DNA of 64,000 nucleotides from Drosophila pseudoobscura (GCF_009870125.1 NC_046681.1:12041001-12105000), one strand, 5' to 3'; shown: positions 26,433 through 40,100, numbered from the stretch's first letter. The notes: generated by a model from the letters alone, not told the origin. Translations and numbers: made by a program.

Positions 26433-27369
26433 TCCCCACTGTCCTGTGCTCAAACTCAAACATGAGCCAAATGGTAGGACTCATCAGGAAAAGTGCAGCT
26501 ACTTAGAAATGAGCTACACCCCACCAGAACCAGGGAACGGCTTGCTTGTGGGCACGCATCCGGATTCCAACCTGTTCCTGGAGTCGAATTCGCTCATTCA
26601 ATTCATGATTCCAAATGACAACCTTCGCAGCAACGGAAAATGGCTGGAGGGCGGGGGCGGGGGGTGATAGTGATAGTGGGGGCAGCTAGCGATTGTGTGT
26701 GGGGGGGGAGGGGGGGGGGAACGACAAAATGAAACCCGAAAACGAATTGCAACAAAATGCTCAAACACACTCAACGAAATTGACTTAAATAAATAAATGG
26801 CATAAAAACAAAGACAAAACAGACGCAACATAGCGAGGGGGCGAGGGGGCGGCGAGGGCGGGATAGGGATAGGCAAGGGAAAACGGGGGGGGCGTGGGAA
26901 AGGGATGGAGAAGAACGCACCGGGAAAAACGCTAGAGGGACACACAGTGAGTGTCATAGAAACAAAGTGCATTCCTTTGCAACCCAGAAAAAGAGACGAA
27001 TAATCAGCGACAGAAAGAGATAGCACTCTCTGAGACACCGTTAGAAGTGGAACTTTCGCTGTGGAGCGGCAAGTACGGGAAAAGAGAGAACTTTGCTGTT
27101 CGTTCAGCTTGTTGCAACATTTTCATTCCATTTTCATGCAGTCAATGCAATGCAACATTTCGAATCCAACAACAGCAACAACAACAGCGAACAGACAGTG
27201 ACAACATTTAGTAGCTCATCCATTTTCATTTGTATTAAGCAAAAGGCAAAAGTGCTCGTCCTCCTCGGGACTAAAGGAGAGAGTGAGGGATGAAGAGCGT
27301 ACCAGGGGGGGGGCATTAGGGATGGTTGCGTTAGAGGGGCTTCTTCAAGGCACGTAGCACTCACGACGT

Positions 27370-27480
27370 CACGAAGCAATCACGAGATCACGAAGCAATC
27401 ACGAGTTCACGAAGCAATCACGAGATCACGAAGCAATCACGAGATCACGAAGCAATCACGAGTTCACGAAGCACGCACGA
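27370..27480. repeat. 19-bp minisatellite
   Basis: Five near-identical copies of CACGAAGCAATCACGAGAT (starts 27370, 27389, 27408, 27427, 27446) and a partial sixth. Each unit contains two CACGA words. Confidence 0.92.
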
Positions 27481-28336
27481 TCAAGCATAAAACTAACAAC
27501 ACATGATTTTTTTTATGAAAATGATTGATCCCCTTTCAATATTTCAAATAAATTTGTAAAAATTGTAGTATTTTTTATTTAAACCAATATTTTTTTACTT
27601 ATTTTTTTAAATATCTAATGGATCTAGTGGGTATCCAATCCCTAAATTGTTTAGATTTATAGTTTAAATTTTTTTAGACAAATCCTAAGACAGTCTTCCT
27701 TGCTTCTGCATTCAGAAATTGATTAGAATCCCACTAACAATCTTCCATTTTACATATAACCTTGTGAACCCTTAAAATATCACTTCAAGGCCCTTTAAAA
27801 ATCGAACAAAATGTGCTGAAGGTACATAAAAAGAGAAATGGTATTAGATTTGGGTCTAGATTTGGGTGTAATAGTTTTAAAATAGTTTTTTTTTATATTT
27901 TTGTTAAAAAAGTATATGATCCAAATTTTTAAAAATATAATACCTTGAAATCAAAACATTGGAATTATATTTTCAATCAAATGATCTAATTTTCCCAGTC
28001 CCATTCTGTCACGAACACCAACGATATATGGACGACGCACACACACACGCACCAAACACGCACATCCCCAATAGAAATGCAACGCCACCCCCCATCCACC
28101 CCACTCCTCCCTCCGCAACCCATAAGATAAAAGCGATGGCATTACTCAGCAAATACTTTTGTTGTTTGTTTGACAAAAAGTCTATGCCACCCCCCTATCC
28201 CCCACACCTCCTCTCTCCCCTCGCCTCTCTCCTCTCACTCCTTACCCCTCCCTGGAGACGCTCGTTAGCGCAGCTGCCAGGAGAATTTATCTTATTTCTC
28301 CGAAATGCAACTCGATTTTATTTTATTTGTCGCTTT

Positions 28337-28360
28337 ATTCATTCATTCATTCATTCATTC
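28337..28360. repeat. (ATTC)n microsatellite
   Basis: Six ATTC units followed by degenerate TTCG-type units to about 28395. Confidence 0.85.
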
Positions 28361-29867
28361 GTTCCTTCAATCGTTCGTTCATCCGTTCGTTCGTTGTTTT
28401 GCTCTCGTTTTTCCGCTCTCTCATTGTTTCTGTTTGGCATATTGGACATATTGTTAGCCCCCAATGTGATCGATGCAAATTGATGCGTATTGTTAATGGA
28501 ACGTCTGTTCTGCACTGCTCTGTTCTGCACAGCTCTGCTCTGAGTAAAACAATGCAACGGAAATTGGTTGGAAAAACAAACGATTTTCAGTGAAAGCTAC
28601 AAGCATTTCGCGGGGAAATAGCGGCAGGGAAATTAGGGACGATTATTCAAAGCACCAAAGTACTTAAAAGTCTATTTGGGAGCAAAGGAACTCCAAAGAA
28701 TAGAAGAATATCCTAGGAATCCCCATACACCGAAGTATTCAAAGAATATACCGTAATTCTATCCAAACTACTCCTTCCTCAGAGACCTTCATCTTATATT
28801 CGACTTATATTCTACTTAGTGATGCAAGGACTATTCCTACTTATATTTTATATCCCCCTCTAATGCGAACTTCTTCTCACTTAAGTCTGGCCAATAAATC
28901 AATTATCTCAGCCCCCCTCTCAAGGACTTGCATCTCTCTGTGAGCGAAAGAGACAGCGAGTGTGTGGGGGAGGAGGACAGAGCTAGACAAAGCAGAGCTG
29001 CAAACGAGTGCAAATAAATAAAAACAAATAAAACTGTACTTCATATGCAAGGCGAGCATAAATAGACAGTTATATTGCCCAGGCCACACAGTGTGCACAG
29101 AGAGAGAGAGAGACAGGGAGAAAGAGAGAGAGAGGGAGAGATGTGTCCCGTGTCGCTATCGCACGCTTTTTGGTTTAGAGTTCAAGAAATCAAGATTTAT
29201 GACATTTTTATTACAAAAACGAGCGTTCCCCGTTAGTTGTGGGTGTACTCTCTCTCTCTCTCTCCCTCCCTCTCTCTTTGTCTCTCTCCACCCCCCTTTT
29301 GGCTGTTGACTTCAAAAATATGCAGCCAGGCGCGTCAAGCCATTATTTGGACTCCGTCCCAGGGTCCTGGATCCTGCGTCCTGGGTCCTGGGCCTGGAAA
29401 TGCCGCCGCATGCAACGGAAGGCGCATAATTCACAAAAACAGCAGGCCATGCGATACTGCAGCCCCATGAAGTGGGGGAGGGGGAAAGGGGGAGCCCAAT
29501 GCAATGGGAATCTGTGCAGCCCTCTACTTTTGGATGCTTTTTGACTCTCTCTCTCTCTCGTCTCAATTTTAATATAAACAAATTGCAAACGTTCTTATTT
29601 ATGACATTTTTTTTCTGGTTTTTTGTTGCTCTTTGCTTCGTCTTCTCTTCCCTCTATTTCCTCCAAGGTCTGATGGGGCGACCAGGTGTTCTACAGGGGG
29701 TTTTGGGTCTGCATTTTACTATAATACGAATATATGTACAATGTACATATTCTATTGTTGCCATAAATCTGCCTAAATCAGAAGGCAAACAAAAAATATA
29801 TACAGTAATAAATGGAAATTCAAAGAGAGAGCAGATTTTTCCAAACAAAATTTGTACCAAAATGTAC

Positions 29868-30290
29868 TATAAAAATACTAAAAAAAACTTCAGAAATGTA
29901 TGGCTATAATTATCTTAAGGCAGCAATTTCTGGTTAAGCCAGTATCTTAATTTTTCTAATAAAAAACAAACCCAAAAATATATGCACATACATTTTATAT
30001 ACTAAGCATTCTAAAATACTGAAAATTCTAAAAATACTTCAGAAATTTATGGATATAAGAATCTTAAGGAAGCAATTTCTGTTTAAGCCGGTATCTTAAT
30101 CTTTCTCATCAAAAACAAACCCTAAAATATACATATGTACACACATTTTATATACTAAGCATACTATATAAAAATACTGACAATACTAAAAATACTTCAG
30201 AAATCTATGGATACAATCTGAAGAAACCAATTGCTGTTTCCTAATATTTCCAGTAAAAAAAATAATAAATAAAATATATGTACGTTCCCA
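29868..30290. repeat. Three tandem copies of a roughly 150-bp AT-rich unit
   Basis: The word CTTCAGAAAT recurs at 29888, 30037 and 30195, each time followed by related sequence (TATGG, ATCTTAAGG, AGCAATTTCTG, then ACATTTTATATACTAAGCAT). Spacings are 149 and 158 bp. The third copy is truncated and the most diverged. The array lies just beyond the likely 3' end of moladietz. Confidence 0.85.
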
Positions 30291-30611
30291 AATATTAAAA
30301 AACCTTATAATATAGGCTGCAAATCTTAAGAGGCACCATCAAGTATAGTTATCTTGACGAGCCCCATACCAAAAAGCCATATAAAAAAACATTTCTTCGG
30401 TTTCATCATCGTCATTTGTTTCGAATATCATTAATTTTTTAAGTTTAAACATGGTCAATTCTTAAAAATTAAACTTAAAAGAGAGTTTACACATTTTATA
30501 GACTTTATAGACTTAATATTTAGAGACACTGGCATGGAATTCATATTCAATCGAGAGCATCAAATAAATTATTCATTATACTTAAATATCGAATATCATT
30601 TTTGTTTTGTT

Positions 30612-30617
30612 TTTATT
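30612..30617 (-). terminator. mol: Likely poly(A) signal of moladietz (AATAAA)
   Basis: AATAAA on the minus strand, about 460 nt after the stop codon at 31074. It is the first perfect hexamer downstream, so the 3' UTR would be roughly 30.59-31.07 kb. The 3' UTR also contains a TGTGAT word (K-box type) on the minus strand near 30945. Cleavage site not determined. Confidence 0.5.
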
Positions 30618-31073
30618 ATAACTCACGGTTCTCACGGTCCCTTCCCTCGTGTATGTATGTATGGGTGTATCTGTGTGCGTGTGTGTGCGTGAGGCAGGAT
30701 TCTCTCCTATCACAAATGAACATCACTAAAAACGTGCTTATCCTGGAAATTTTTTTGCACCAACGCGAACTGCCTCTTAAAAATTGATATTTTTTTTTAA
30801 CTTAAACATTTAAAATAATTTAATTAAAGTTAGAGTTTAAATTTAGCGAATGTTTTTCTTGTTTAAGATTTAAAATTATGTGATCTTGTCAATTAATTGA
30901 TTTTGTTTTTTCTTTTTGTTTTGTTTTTAAATTAAGAAATTATCACAAATTGTTTTGTAGCATTTTTTGTCATCAAGTGGTTAGGTTTTTGTTGTTGTTG
31001 TTGATTTTTTTTATCGATCTAAAGTCAAGAATTGTTGAAGCCCTATAAAAAATAAATGGTTTGTCCAATGGCA

Positions 31074-31116
31074 TCACCAGTGATCCATGTCACGTATACG
31101 CTCCACGGGAGGATTA
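31074..31116 (-). CDS. mol: moladietz coding exon 6 (C-terminus)
   Basis: After a 72-nt intron, acceptor TTTCCTCGGCAG leads into a 43-nt coding end that completes a proline codon, then reads NPPVERIRDMDHW and TGA. If the intron is retained, the protein stops one codon earlier, because the donor itself reads TAA in frame. Confidence 0.7.
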
Positions 31117-34100
31117 CTGCCGAGGAAACAGGCGACAAAGAATTAGTTGGAGATTAGAGATTAGACTTTAGAGAGAGACTAGACTTACGGCAACATTCGG
31201 GCGAGGGCATGCTTGTGCAGCGGCGATATTTGCACTGCTGCCGAGCCCATGCTCGATCCCGAGTCCTGGGACATGGTGCGTTGCATGTGGTGCATAGGAT
31301 GTTGCACCACTGGGCCGCCCACAAACTGCAGCTGCTGCTGATGGTGATGCTGGTGCTGGTGCTGGTGCGAGTGCGACTGCTGCAGCGGATGCTGGTGCTG
31401 GTGCTGCTGATGCGGCGGCGGCATCTGCTGCGTTCGTCTGAAGGGATAGCGCCATGGACTCTTGGGCACATCCGACTGGAAGCCCTTGTTCTCGACGCCG
31501 CCGCTGCCACCGCCACCGCCCCCGCCGGCGCTGCTGGAGACTCCCGCGGGACTGTCGCGCCGCGGCGCCGTCACGTGCTGCATGTCGCGGGCCTTGGAGC
31601 TCAGGCGCCGCAGTATGCGAGAGCCCAGACCCGGAGGATCCTCCAGGCTGCGACTGTTGCGCGGCTTGCGGTAACGCACATCGCTGGACTCCTCCAGGAT
31701 GACATGCCGATCATAGGGAGTGCCGTAGTACACCTCCAGCACCGTGGAGAAGGTATGCGGCCACACCAGGTCAATGATGGAGATCAGCACGCCCGCTATG
31801 AAGCACAGGATCCCTGAAAAGAGCAACGGAAATGAGTCTCCAAAAGGGTCTCTGGCATTCCTTGATATTCCACTCACCCGCTACCAGGACCAACCAGTAG
31901 CACCATCCGAAATGAAACTCCAGGCGTCCGCCCTCCAAATAAATGCACAACGGCCGCTTGGGCAACAGACAATGGTATCCCACGGTGGTGCAGACGAGCA
32001 GGGCCCCCGTGAGGGCCTTCATGTACGCCCCGTACCGGGGCACGGCAATCAGCAGGAGGTTCATCAGCAGCCACGAGGCCAGCGATGACCACAGCATTAT
32101 GCTGGCGAAATATCCCGCCGCCCTGTACTGTCCGCCCCACGAGAAGCCCTCGCGTCCCAGGCTAAAATACTCGGCCACCGTGAGAATGGGAAAGGGCAGG
32201 CCCCGCTGCAGGGCATGCCGATAGTTGGCGCTCATATCGGTGGCTCCCTCCCACATGAAGCGTTCGTTGTAGTCGATATCCGGCGGTGTATAGTTCCCAA
32301 TGGGTATGGCTGTGGAACGGGGAAGAAAAAAACATAGTTAGACTCTCATTAAAACACCTCCACTCCACCTCGAACACCCTCGACAGCCTCTTGACAATCA
32401 CAAAATGGGCCTGAAATCAAGTCAGAACCCAAAACAAAAACCTCTAGAAGGCAACACACCTTCAAAATGCACTCGAATCGTGAGTGCAACCTTCAGTGCA
32501 ACACTGCAACTAAATGATAATTTCCTGTTGCCACCGGAAGTGTTTTGGCTGCCACCAGGCGTATGCGTAATGCCGCACATTCATTGTCAATGGCTTTTGA
32601 GCTCCTCAAGTGAACGTGCAACAACAACTGCAACATTCGCATAATCAATTTGCAACAAAATACAATTCTCCTTTTTTGTTGTTTGCATATTTTGTTAACA
32701 TTCGTCAACAATTTTTCCGGTTTACAGCGCACGCGCTTTTGGCCCGTTTTGCATTCAGTTTTTTTTTTGTATTTTGCGAGCGCGTTTCTCAACAAGTTTT
32801 TGAAAGAGTAACAGAGAGAGGGAGAGAGAGAGACTACTAAATAAATGAATACAAAAATATTTGCATAATTTATAGACAACTTTGCGCACCTCTCGAGCGG
32901 CCAAACAACTTCAAAGCCCCAAAAGTGATTCCGCATTCGGTTCAACGAAAATAAATACAGTATATGTTTGTTCGAGCAAAGAAGCATTTGATACCCTTGC
33001 AGATATAGTCCAACGATTTTGGTACAATAATACAAACAAAATAGAGACACAGAAACCACAGGCTGTTGAGTTTTTGTTGGTTTTTGTTCAGAAACAAAGG
33101 TGTGTGTTCTTCCTACAAAGAGTTTTTCGAAACGTTTCTTCCACTCGCAGCTAAGCCACACTGGGAGAGGAGCAGGGAGATAGAAAGAGAGGGGTATATA
33201 ACCATACCTGGAAACTTTTCCTCTTCATTCTGGCTTTTAAAACCATTACTGCTAAGCCACGCTGGAAGAGAAAAATTTGGGAAAGGGAGAGATAGAGCGC
33301 AAGGCGCATATGAAACCCCAAAGGCAAGCTTTTTTTTTCATTCTGGCTATAAATACGATGACTGCTAAGCTGCACTGGAAGAGAATAAGGGAGAGAAAGA
33401 GAGATAGAGCGCAAGGCGGATGTGAAACCTTCATTGTGGCTATAAAACTTTCTACTAAGCCACACTGGAGGAGAAAATGAGTGAACCACGAAAGCAAGCT
33501 TTTTTTCTTGGAAGAGAAAGAGAATTAGAGAGAGAGATAAACATTAAAGGCAAGCTTTTTTTACTTTATTCTGGCTATAAAAACAATCACTGCTAAGCCA
33601 CACTGGAAGAGAAACAGAGATAGAGCGCAAGGTGGATATGGAACTATGAATATAAGCCTTTTTTCTTCATTCTGGCTATAAAAACGATCCGCTAAGCCGC
33701 ACTGGAAGAGAAAATGAGAGAGAAAAAGAGAGCGCAAGGCTTCATTCTGGAGATTCTCAACTCTCCCTAACATCTCTGCATTACAAACGCAATCACCAAT
33801 TTATAATAAACCCACCTTTAAAGAGTATCCTCACAATCATATGTACAAAAGACATGCCTTACTCTCAAGATCTAGAACTCTAGATGACGCCTTATATATA
33901 GCCATAAAAGTATAAATCTGACTAATGGATACTTTTGGGCGTATCTTTTTGTGAATGGAAGAGAAACCTAATGCTGAAACTTTACTTTTGTTTCCTTTCG
34001 CCGCAAAACAATAAAAGGAACAGAATGCAAATTTACAAAATCAAACCCACTCTCTGCCACAGAATTATTTGTGTGTTTAATGGCTAAAATCATTTTAAGC

Positions 34101-37100
34101 ATTTATGCATAAATCATTAATCTTTTATTTCGCAGTTAAAAGGGGGGTCTTCATCGGCAGCCGGACTTCAAATGATATATGGATTTGCCGGATCGTGGGG
34201 CTGCTACTCACGTTTGCCACAGTGTCTGGCAAACACAAAAAAATAGTGACAAAATATGCAAAGAAATAAGAGATAAGCAATCCCCAAGCTAAGAAGCTCA
34301 ACAACGAGTGCCACACGAGAGGAGACCAGAGGAGAGGTATTTTTAATTAAAAGCCCGAGATATTCATTTTCGAAAGTCAATAAAAGAATGATGGAAAAAA
34401 ACCAAAGAGGAAGAATTATAATGGGAATCGTTTTCGAATATGAATTGATTGGAGAATGAAATGGAGAATCAAGCATTATTAGATAAAAAGATAAACAGAA
34501 TCAACTATTAGAAAATGATTTCAAGAATTGGCTATTGAAGGAAAAGGTATATGGAATTATTTATTTAAAGAAAAGTACACCGAATCAACTATTACCCTTG
34601 AACTGGTAATGGAATTATAGATGGTAGTTGATTTGATTATAGAATGGGAATAAGTTAAAGGAATATGGGAGTTATTTTTACAGGAATATGGGAATACTCG
34701 ATCCTTATGGCATGGGACAGCCTATTACCCATATTTGTAAACAATTAGCTTCAGCATTTACTAATTTTAATACTACATACACCAAAGCTTAAAATGTGTC
34801 TAACTTGTGCTTTGATTCCTGGATGGCTTAACGAGAGATCCTTAATGTGTTTTGAGAATCTTTTAGAATTACTTAAGATTTGAATGCACTAAGAAAATAT
34901 CTATCTTGATATAAATGGGAATGAAAAGCTCTTCTATTGCGTTTTTCTTTTAAAAACTGTAATATCTTTCATGAAAATTTTTTTAAATTTAAATTTATTA
35001 CATTTTAGCAGGTTTCCCCTAAATTTCATATCCAGAAAACGATATTTCTAAGCTAAATCTTAGTTCTCCGAATACCATAATATATTTTGGAATATAAACT
35101 CCTTTGTAGAGAATTTTCCCTTTACTTAAACATACACATATTTATTCCATAGTAAAGGTTTCACAAAAATTATAGATTTAACTTTTAATCTGACAAGCTG
35201 GTTTACCTTAAAATTAAAGGAATTTTACTTTAGACACCAGTTCTATCAGAGTATCTAAAAATACTCCTAAAACCAATCACACCAAAGCCCCACATGACAT
35301 TTTTGTATACATTTTTCTCTGTCCACTAATTCCGTGTTCACATTTCATTTAAACCTAACAATAAATACCATAATATCATAATTATAATTCCCATAAAATA
35401 CCATTTTTGAGAGACCCCTACCAACCTCTTAGTGGGCTTTAAAACGATGACTTATATAGGAAATTCCCACGCTCAGTGCTACCTCAAAACCGACTCCGAA
35501 TGACTCATGCCAGAGGGCGAGAGAGGGAGACACGTCAAAGCCGGCAAAGCGGTACAAATTTATGCCCAAAAATCGAAAAACGCCCACCAGTCCGAACGAG
35601 CTTACAAATTACAAACTCAACGCCAAGAAAATATTAAAAAGCAACAAAAAAAACATACCAGACATTGTAAAAAAAAAAAAGAATTACATAAATCGTCAAA
35701 AAGTTGTCATATAATATATGCTATGGGGCTTGGCCTTCGACTTGGGGCAAGGTTTTCCATCGTACGAGTATGTAGCTCTGGCCTACGTTTTCTTGTATTT
35801 TTTGTTGTTGTTATGTGTGTTTGTTTTTTTTTTCGATTTTTCCCGATCACGAAATTGGCAAACGCAAAACAAAGTCAAGTCTACGCACTGTCTACGCATT
35901 TTGTAGATCGATTGTAAAGTCATTAAACTGACAATCGTTATGATTTCCCAGTTGGTGGCACAGACAGACTCGTTTTGGATGTGGAAACTGCGTTGCAACC
36001 GGTTCAATTTGGTAATTGTGCGGCGCGGAGTGGAGCTCTACTTGATGCCAATGTGGATGTGGTTTATGGCCGAATCGATTAAGATCTGACATTCAGTCGG
36101 AAATTAAAAAGGGGAAGTAAAAGTAGGGGATACTCATAAAAAAATCAAATAAAGATTAATCATTAAATGGTAGATTTTATTTTTGTGGGGCTAAGGGAAA
36201 ATAGTAGGATAGGAAATGGTGTCTTGGGTGTAGAAAAATGCGTTAGGCTATACTTAAAAGAAGGCAGATTAGTGTGGTGCACGCTTTATACAATTTTAAA
36301 TAGATTTGGGATTATGATTGATTTTAGAAGGTGCTGACACGGAAAACGTGCTCTAGGAGAGAATAGAGACCTTGGCAGATCAGAGGTATTTTCTGGTGTT
36401 TTTTATTACAATAAAATTTAAATTTTATTGGAACAAAAAAAATATTTTATTTGTTGTATTATTTATTTGTTATTATATATTTAATTATTTTAATTTTTCA
36501 TTCGATTTCTTATTTATTTTTTATTATTATTTTATTTATTTTTTTTACTATATTTTATTTCATTATTTTATATTATTTATTATGCATTTTTTAATTTTTC
36601 ATTAGATTCACTATTTTTTGTATTGTTTTATTTTTTGTATTTGATTTTGAATTTTATATAATTTTTTTATTATTTTGTATTATATTATGCATTATTTTAA
36701 TTTTATATAATTTTTTCGATTTCTAAGGATTTGAATTAATAATGTGGTAATCTTTTAATATTTTCCAAAATATTCTACTGAAATATGATCTTGGATGCTC
36801 AAAAGATTTTTCCACAGACCGTAAAATAAAGTTCATACGATTTTTTTTATAAAAGAAGTGGAACATTCTTGTATATTACATTAATTAAATTAAACTAAAA
36901 AGCACACAGTTTTTTTTTTTATATTTTTGTCTTTTCTTAGATAATATGCCTCCATTTCTATAGATCTTAGATCTGAATTTGTTTCCCCAAAAAGGTGTTC
37001 CTATTTTGTAAATATTTAAAAAAATATAAACAGCCATTAACCACTCGAATCATTAATATTGTTAATAAATTTTACATGACGGGACCCGCTTTCGGCAACC

Positions 37101-40100
37101 CCTAAGGCCCACTTCCGCAAACTTCCGTCAAATGAATCTTTTTTTTCCATTATTAAATGTAAGAACCCCTTCCACCCGCCACACAACACAAAAAATTACC
37201 ATATACCCATACGAAAATTAATGTTTTCCTACTTGATACTTGAGGCGGATGACGACGCCGATGGATGTGGACGTGTATGCTGATGGTAGCTCGCGCTTAA
37301 GTACAGCCAACAGCAACAACAACAACAACAACAACAAAGACAAATAAATTTAAACATTTTTATGCCTTTTCATAATTTTAAGTGATGATTATGCTGATTT
37401 TTTGTGTTTACTTTGGGGCTGCAGAGAGAGAGAGAGAGAGAGAGAGATGATTGGAGCTCGGGAGTGGATGGACGGGTTAAAAAACAATTTGGCAAAAAAA
37501 AAACCTAAATTAATCATGACTCTACAATAGACAAAGAGGCACACGACACACGACAATACATCGGACACAAAGAGCAACAGAGAGACAATGAAAACGTTGC
37601 TTCTATTTTTTTTTTGTTTTTTTTTTCTAAATTGTACGGATATACACCTCATCAGTGCTTACCCCTCCTTCTGTGCCCCTTCTGCCACATGATTGTATGT
37701 GTCTGTGAATGTTAGAAATAAATGTAAGTACGTTCCATTTCTGTCATGAGTTTTTTGGTCATCACTCGAGTGAGTGCCGCCGCCAGATGTCCATCTCCAT
37801 TAGGAAATGAAACGTAAAAAAAGAATTGCAAATAGAATGGATTTATTTTATAAATAGAAAATGTAGGAGGTGGGTAGGCGGACAAGTGGGCAGGTGTCCA
37901 AAATTAGGCAAAGATGTGGACAGCCGCAGGAATTCGCAGGTGACACAAAAAAGGGTCATTAGCTTTTAATTGAAAAATCAATGAGGAATACTACAGGCCT
38001 AAGGGCTTTGACATCGAACAAAAATTCACCTGTGTTGAGGCACATATTTAGGCACAAATTATGAGAGAAAGACTTACAAATAATTAAAGGCAGAAGAAGG
38101 TTTCCATTCTATTGCTTTGCTTAATTAATTGTAATATTAATCGTTGTTGTCGAGGCACATTTTTTACGAGTAAAATATTATAAGAGTACTTATAAAAATA
38201 ATAGCCTAAAAACAAAGACTTTATATAAACTAAAAGGCAAAGACGAAGGCCTCGACGCTACCAATTCGCTTAATTAATTATAATATTTTTCTCTTATGTA
38301 TTTTATTTAATTTAAATAATACAAAAAAATAATAATATTTAAATAATAATTTTGGAGTTCGGTTTGATTTTGTTTATATTGTAAACAGATCTCTTATTCA
38401 CAGGAATAATAACAATTTTATTTTATTTTATTAATACAAACAAAAAAATAATAATAATTCAATTTTGGAGTACGGATTCATTTTTTTATTCACAGTCATT
38501 GTTCAAAATATTCGAATTCCAATTATAAATCGTAGAAAATCCAGAATTCCGTAGTTTTTGGTTGAAAAAATCTCAAAGGCAAAGTATTATGGCACTAATT
38601 CTTTAAAAATCTAGGTATAAAATTGTTAATTTCCCAAAAAATAGGTATCTCTAGACCTCAAAACCTTGATATAGCACATCAAATCTAGCCCCTCAGATTT
38701 ATAGCACCTACTACTTAGAATACTCTATAACAAACCCAAATTATGGGTTTTTCCTTCTGAACTTCTCAAAACTCTTTAAATACCTGCACAGGAACCTCTA
38801 TAAAAATAATTTGGCAATTAAAAACTAACTAAAAACTAAATACTATCTCTCAATGAGTTGCATTCGTTTGAGTGAGTCAGATACTTAGAAGGGAAGGCTG
38901 CAGGCCGAAGAACCATCGACAACAGCTGGCGTTGCAGCACTCGAGTTCCTTGCACTTCAAAATGCAACTACAACTACAACAACAAAAAAAAGGCGGCCGC
39001 CAACAAAGTGTCTAAATGCCGCAGTTAATCGAGCATAGTATACAAAAAAAAACACACCCACAAGAGACCTTAAAGACAGGGGAGGCAGACACAATGAATG
39101 CCACAAGACCGCAGGCAAACTGCAACACAAATTGGAAGTGGAATTGGAAGTGGAAGTGCAACAAAAGTCTCATGAATGAGATATCATTAAGACCGCAGAT
39201 TGGCCCAAAAATCCAAACAAAAAGCAGACTTTTTATTCATACGGTAATCATCATTATAAAATGATCATTCACCAAAAAGATTTTTGACATTTGCCTGACT
39301 TTGATTTGGCAATGGAAAATGCTTCAATTACAAATTGAAAATCATACAAAAAAAAAAACAAAAAAACGACTCCGTAACGAGTGCAACAATTAAGTTGTCA
39401 GAGTGCCCCATAGAGAGCCTCCTCTAAGACACACTCCAACGATTGACATGCGCAATTATCATATTCAAAATCACACCAAAAACGAAAAAAAATACAGTTT
39501 CTAAAACTAGAAACATTTTGTGGAGCAGCTGCTGTCAACTTGAGGCAACGTTTGCCCTTTTACTAAAACCCAAACCAGAAATCCAACGCCCACTCTACCC
39601 TCCATTCAGCCATCCAACAGACAACAAAAATAATAGAAATAACAATAGACAGAACGGGGGGGAGTGGAGAAACACGTGAAGCACTTTTTGGCAAACGTCA
39701 TTCCGGTTGGGGTCCCGTTGTTTGGGGGGGTTGGGAGGGCGTCAAATGCTACCGAAAGAGCATTAGCCAGGGCAGAGGGAAAACATAGAGATACTCCACA
39801 AAAACTGTATTAGTCAAAAACCAATATGGACACCGACATAATGCCCTCCCCGCCGTCATAGAGATAGAGTCAGAGATTGAAGGAGGGGTCAATCCAAGGG
39901 GTAAATATCGACACATCTATCTGTACTCTTTGTGTTTACGAGTGTAGATATATTTGTACCCCCCTTTTGCTTTGTTTCAGTGTACATCTATCTTTCCCCC
40001 ATACTTATGCTGTTCTAATTGTCCGAAAACCCATCCGAATTTATAGGCAATAATCGGATTAAGAATTGAACGCTTAGACTAGGTTTAGACACAGATATAT

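Larger units (their letters stand above)
24700..30600. other. Intergenic region between the two minus-strand genes
   Basis: It contains no conserved coding exon that I can recognise. It holds the small ORF and dispersed repeat at 26.0-26.5 kb, G-rich tracts at 26.65-26.92 kb, a 19-bp minisatellite at 27370-27480, AT-rich DNA at 27.5-28.0 kb, an ATTC microsatellite at 28337-28360, GA/CT runs at 29.1-29.3 kb and a roughly 150-bp triplication at 29.87-30.29 kb. A GAGA-rich segment at 26.9-27.1 kb looks promoter-like but has no gene attached. Confidence 0.5.

Noticed and set aside
31209..31817. Plus-strand 202-codon frame
   Set aside because: It is the antisense shadow of moladietz exon 5, whose GC-rich codons leave the other strand open.
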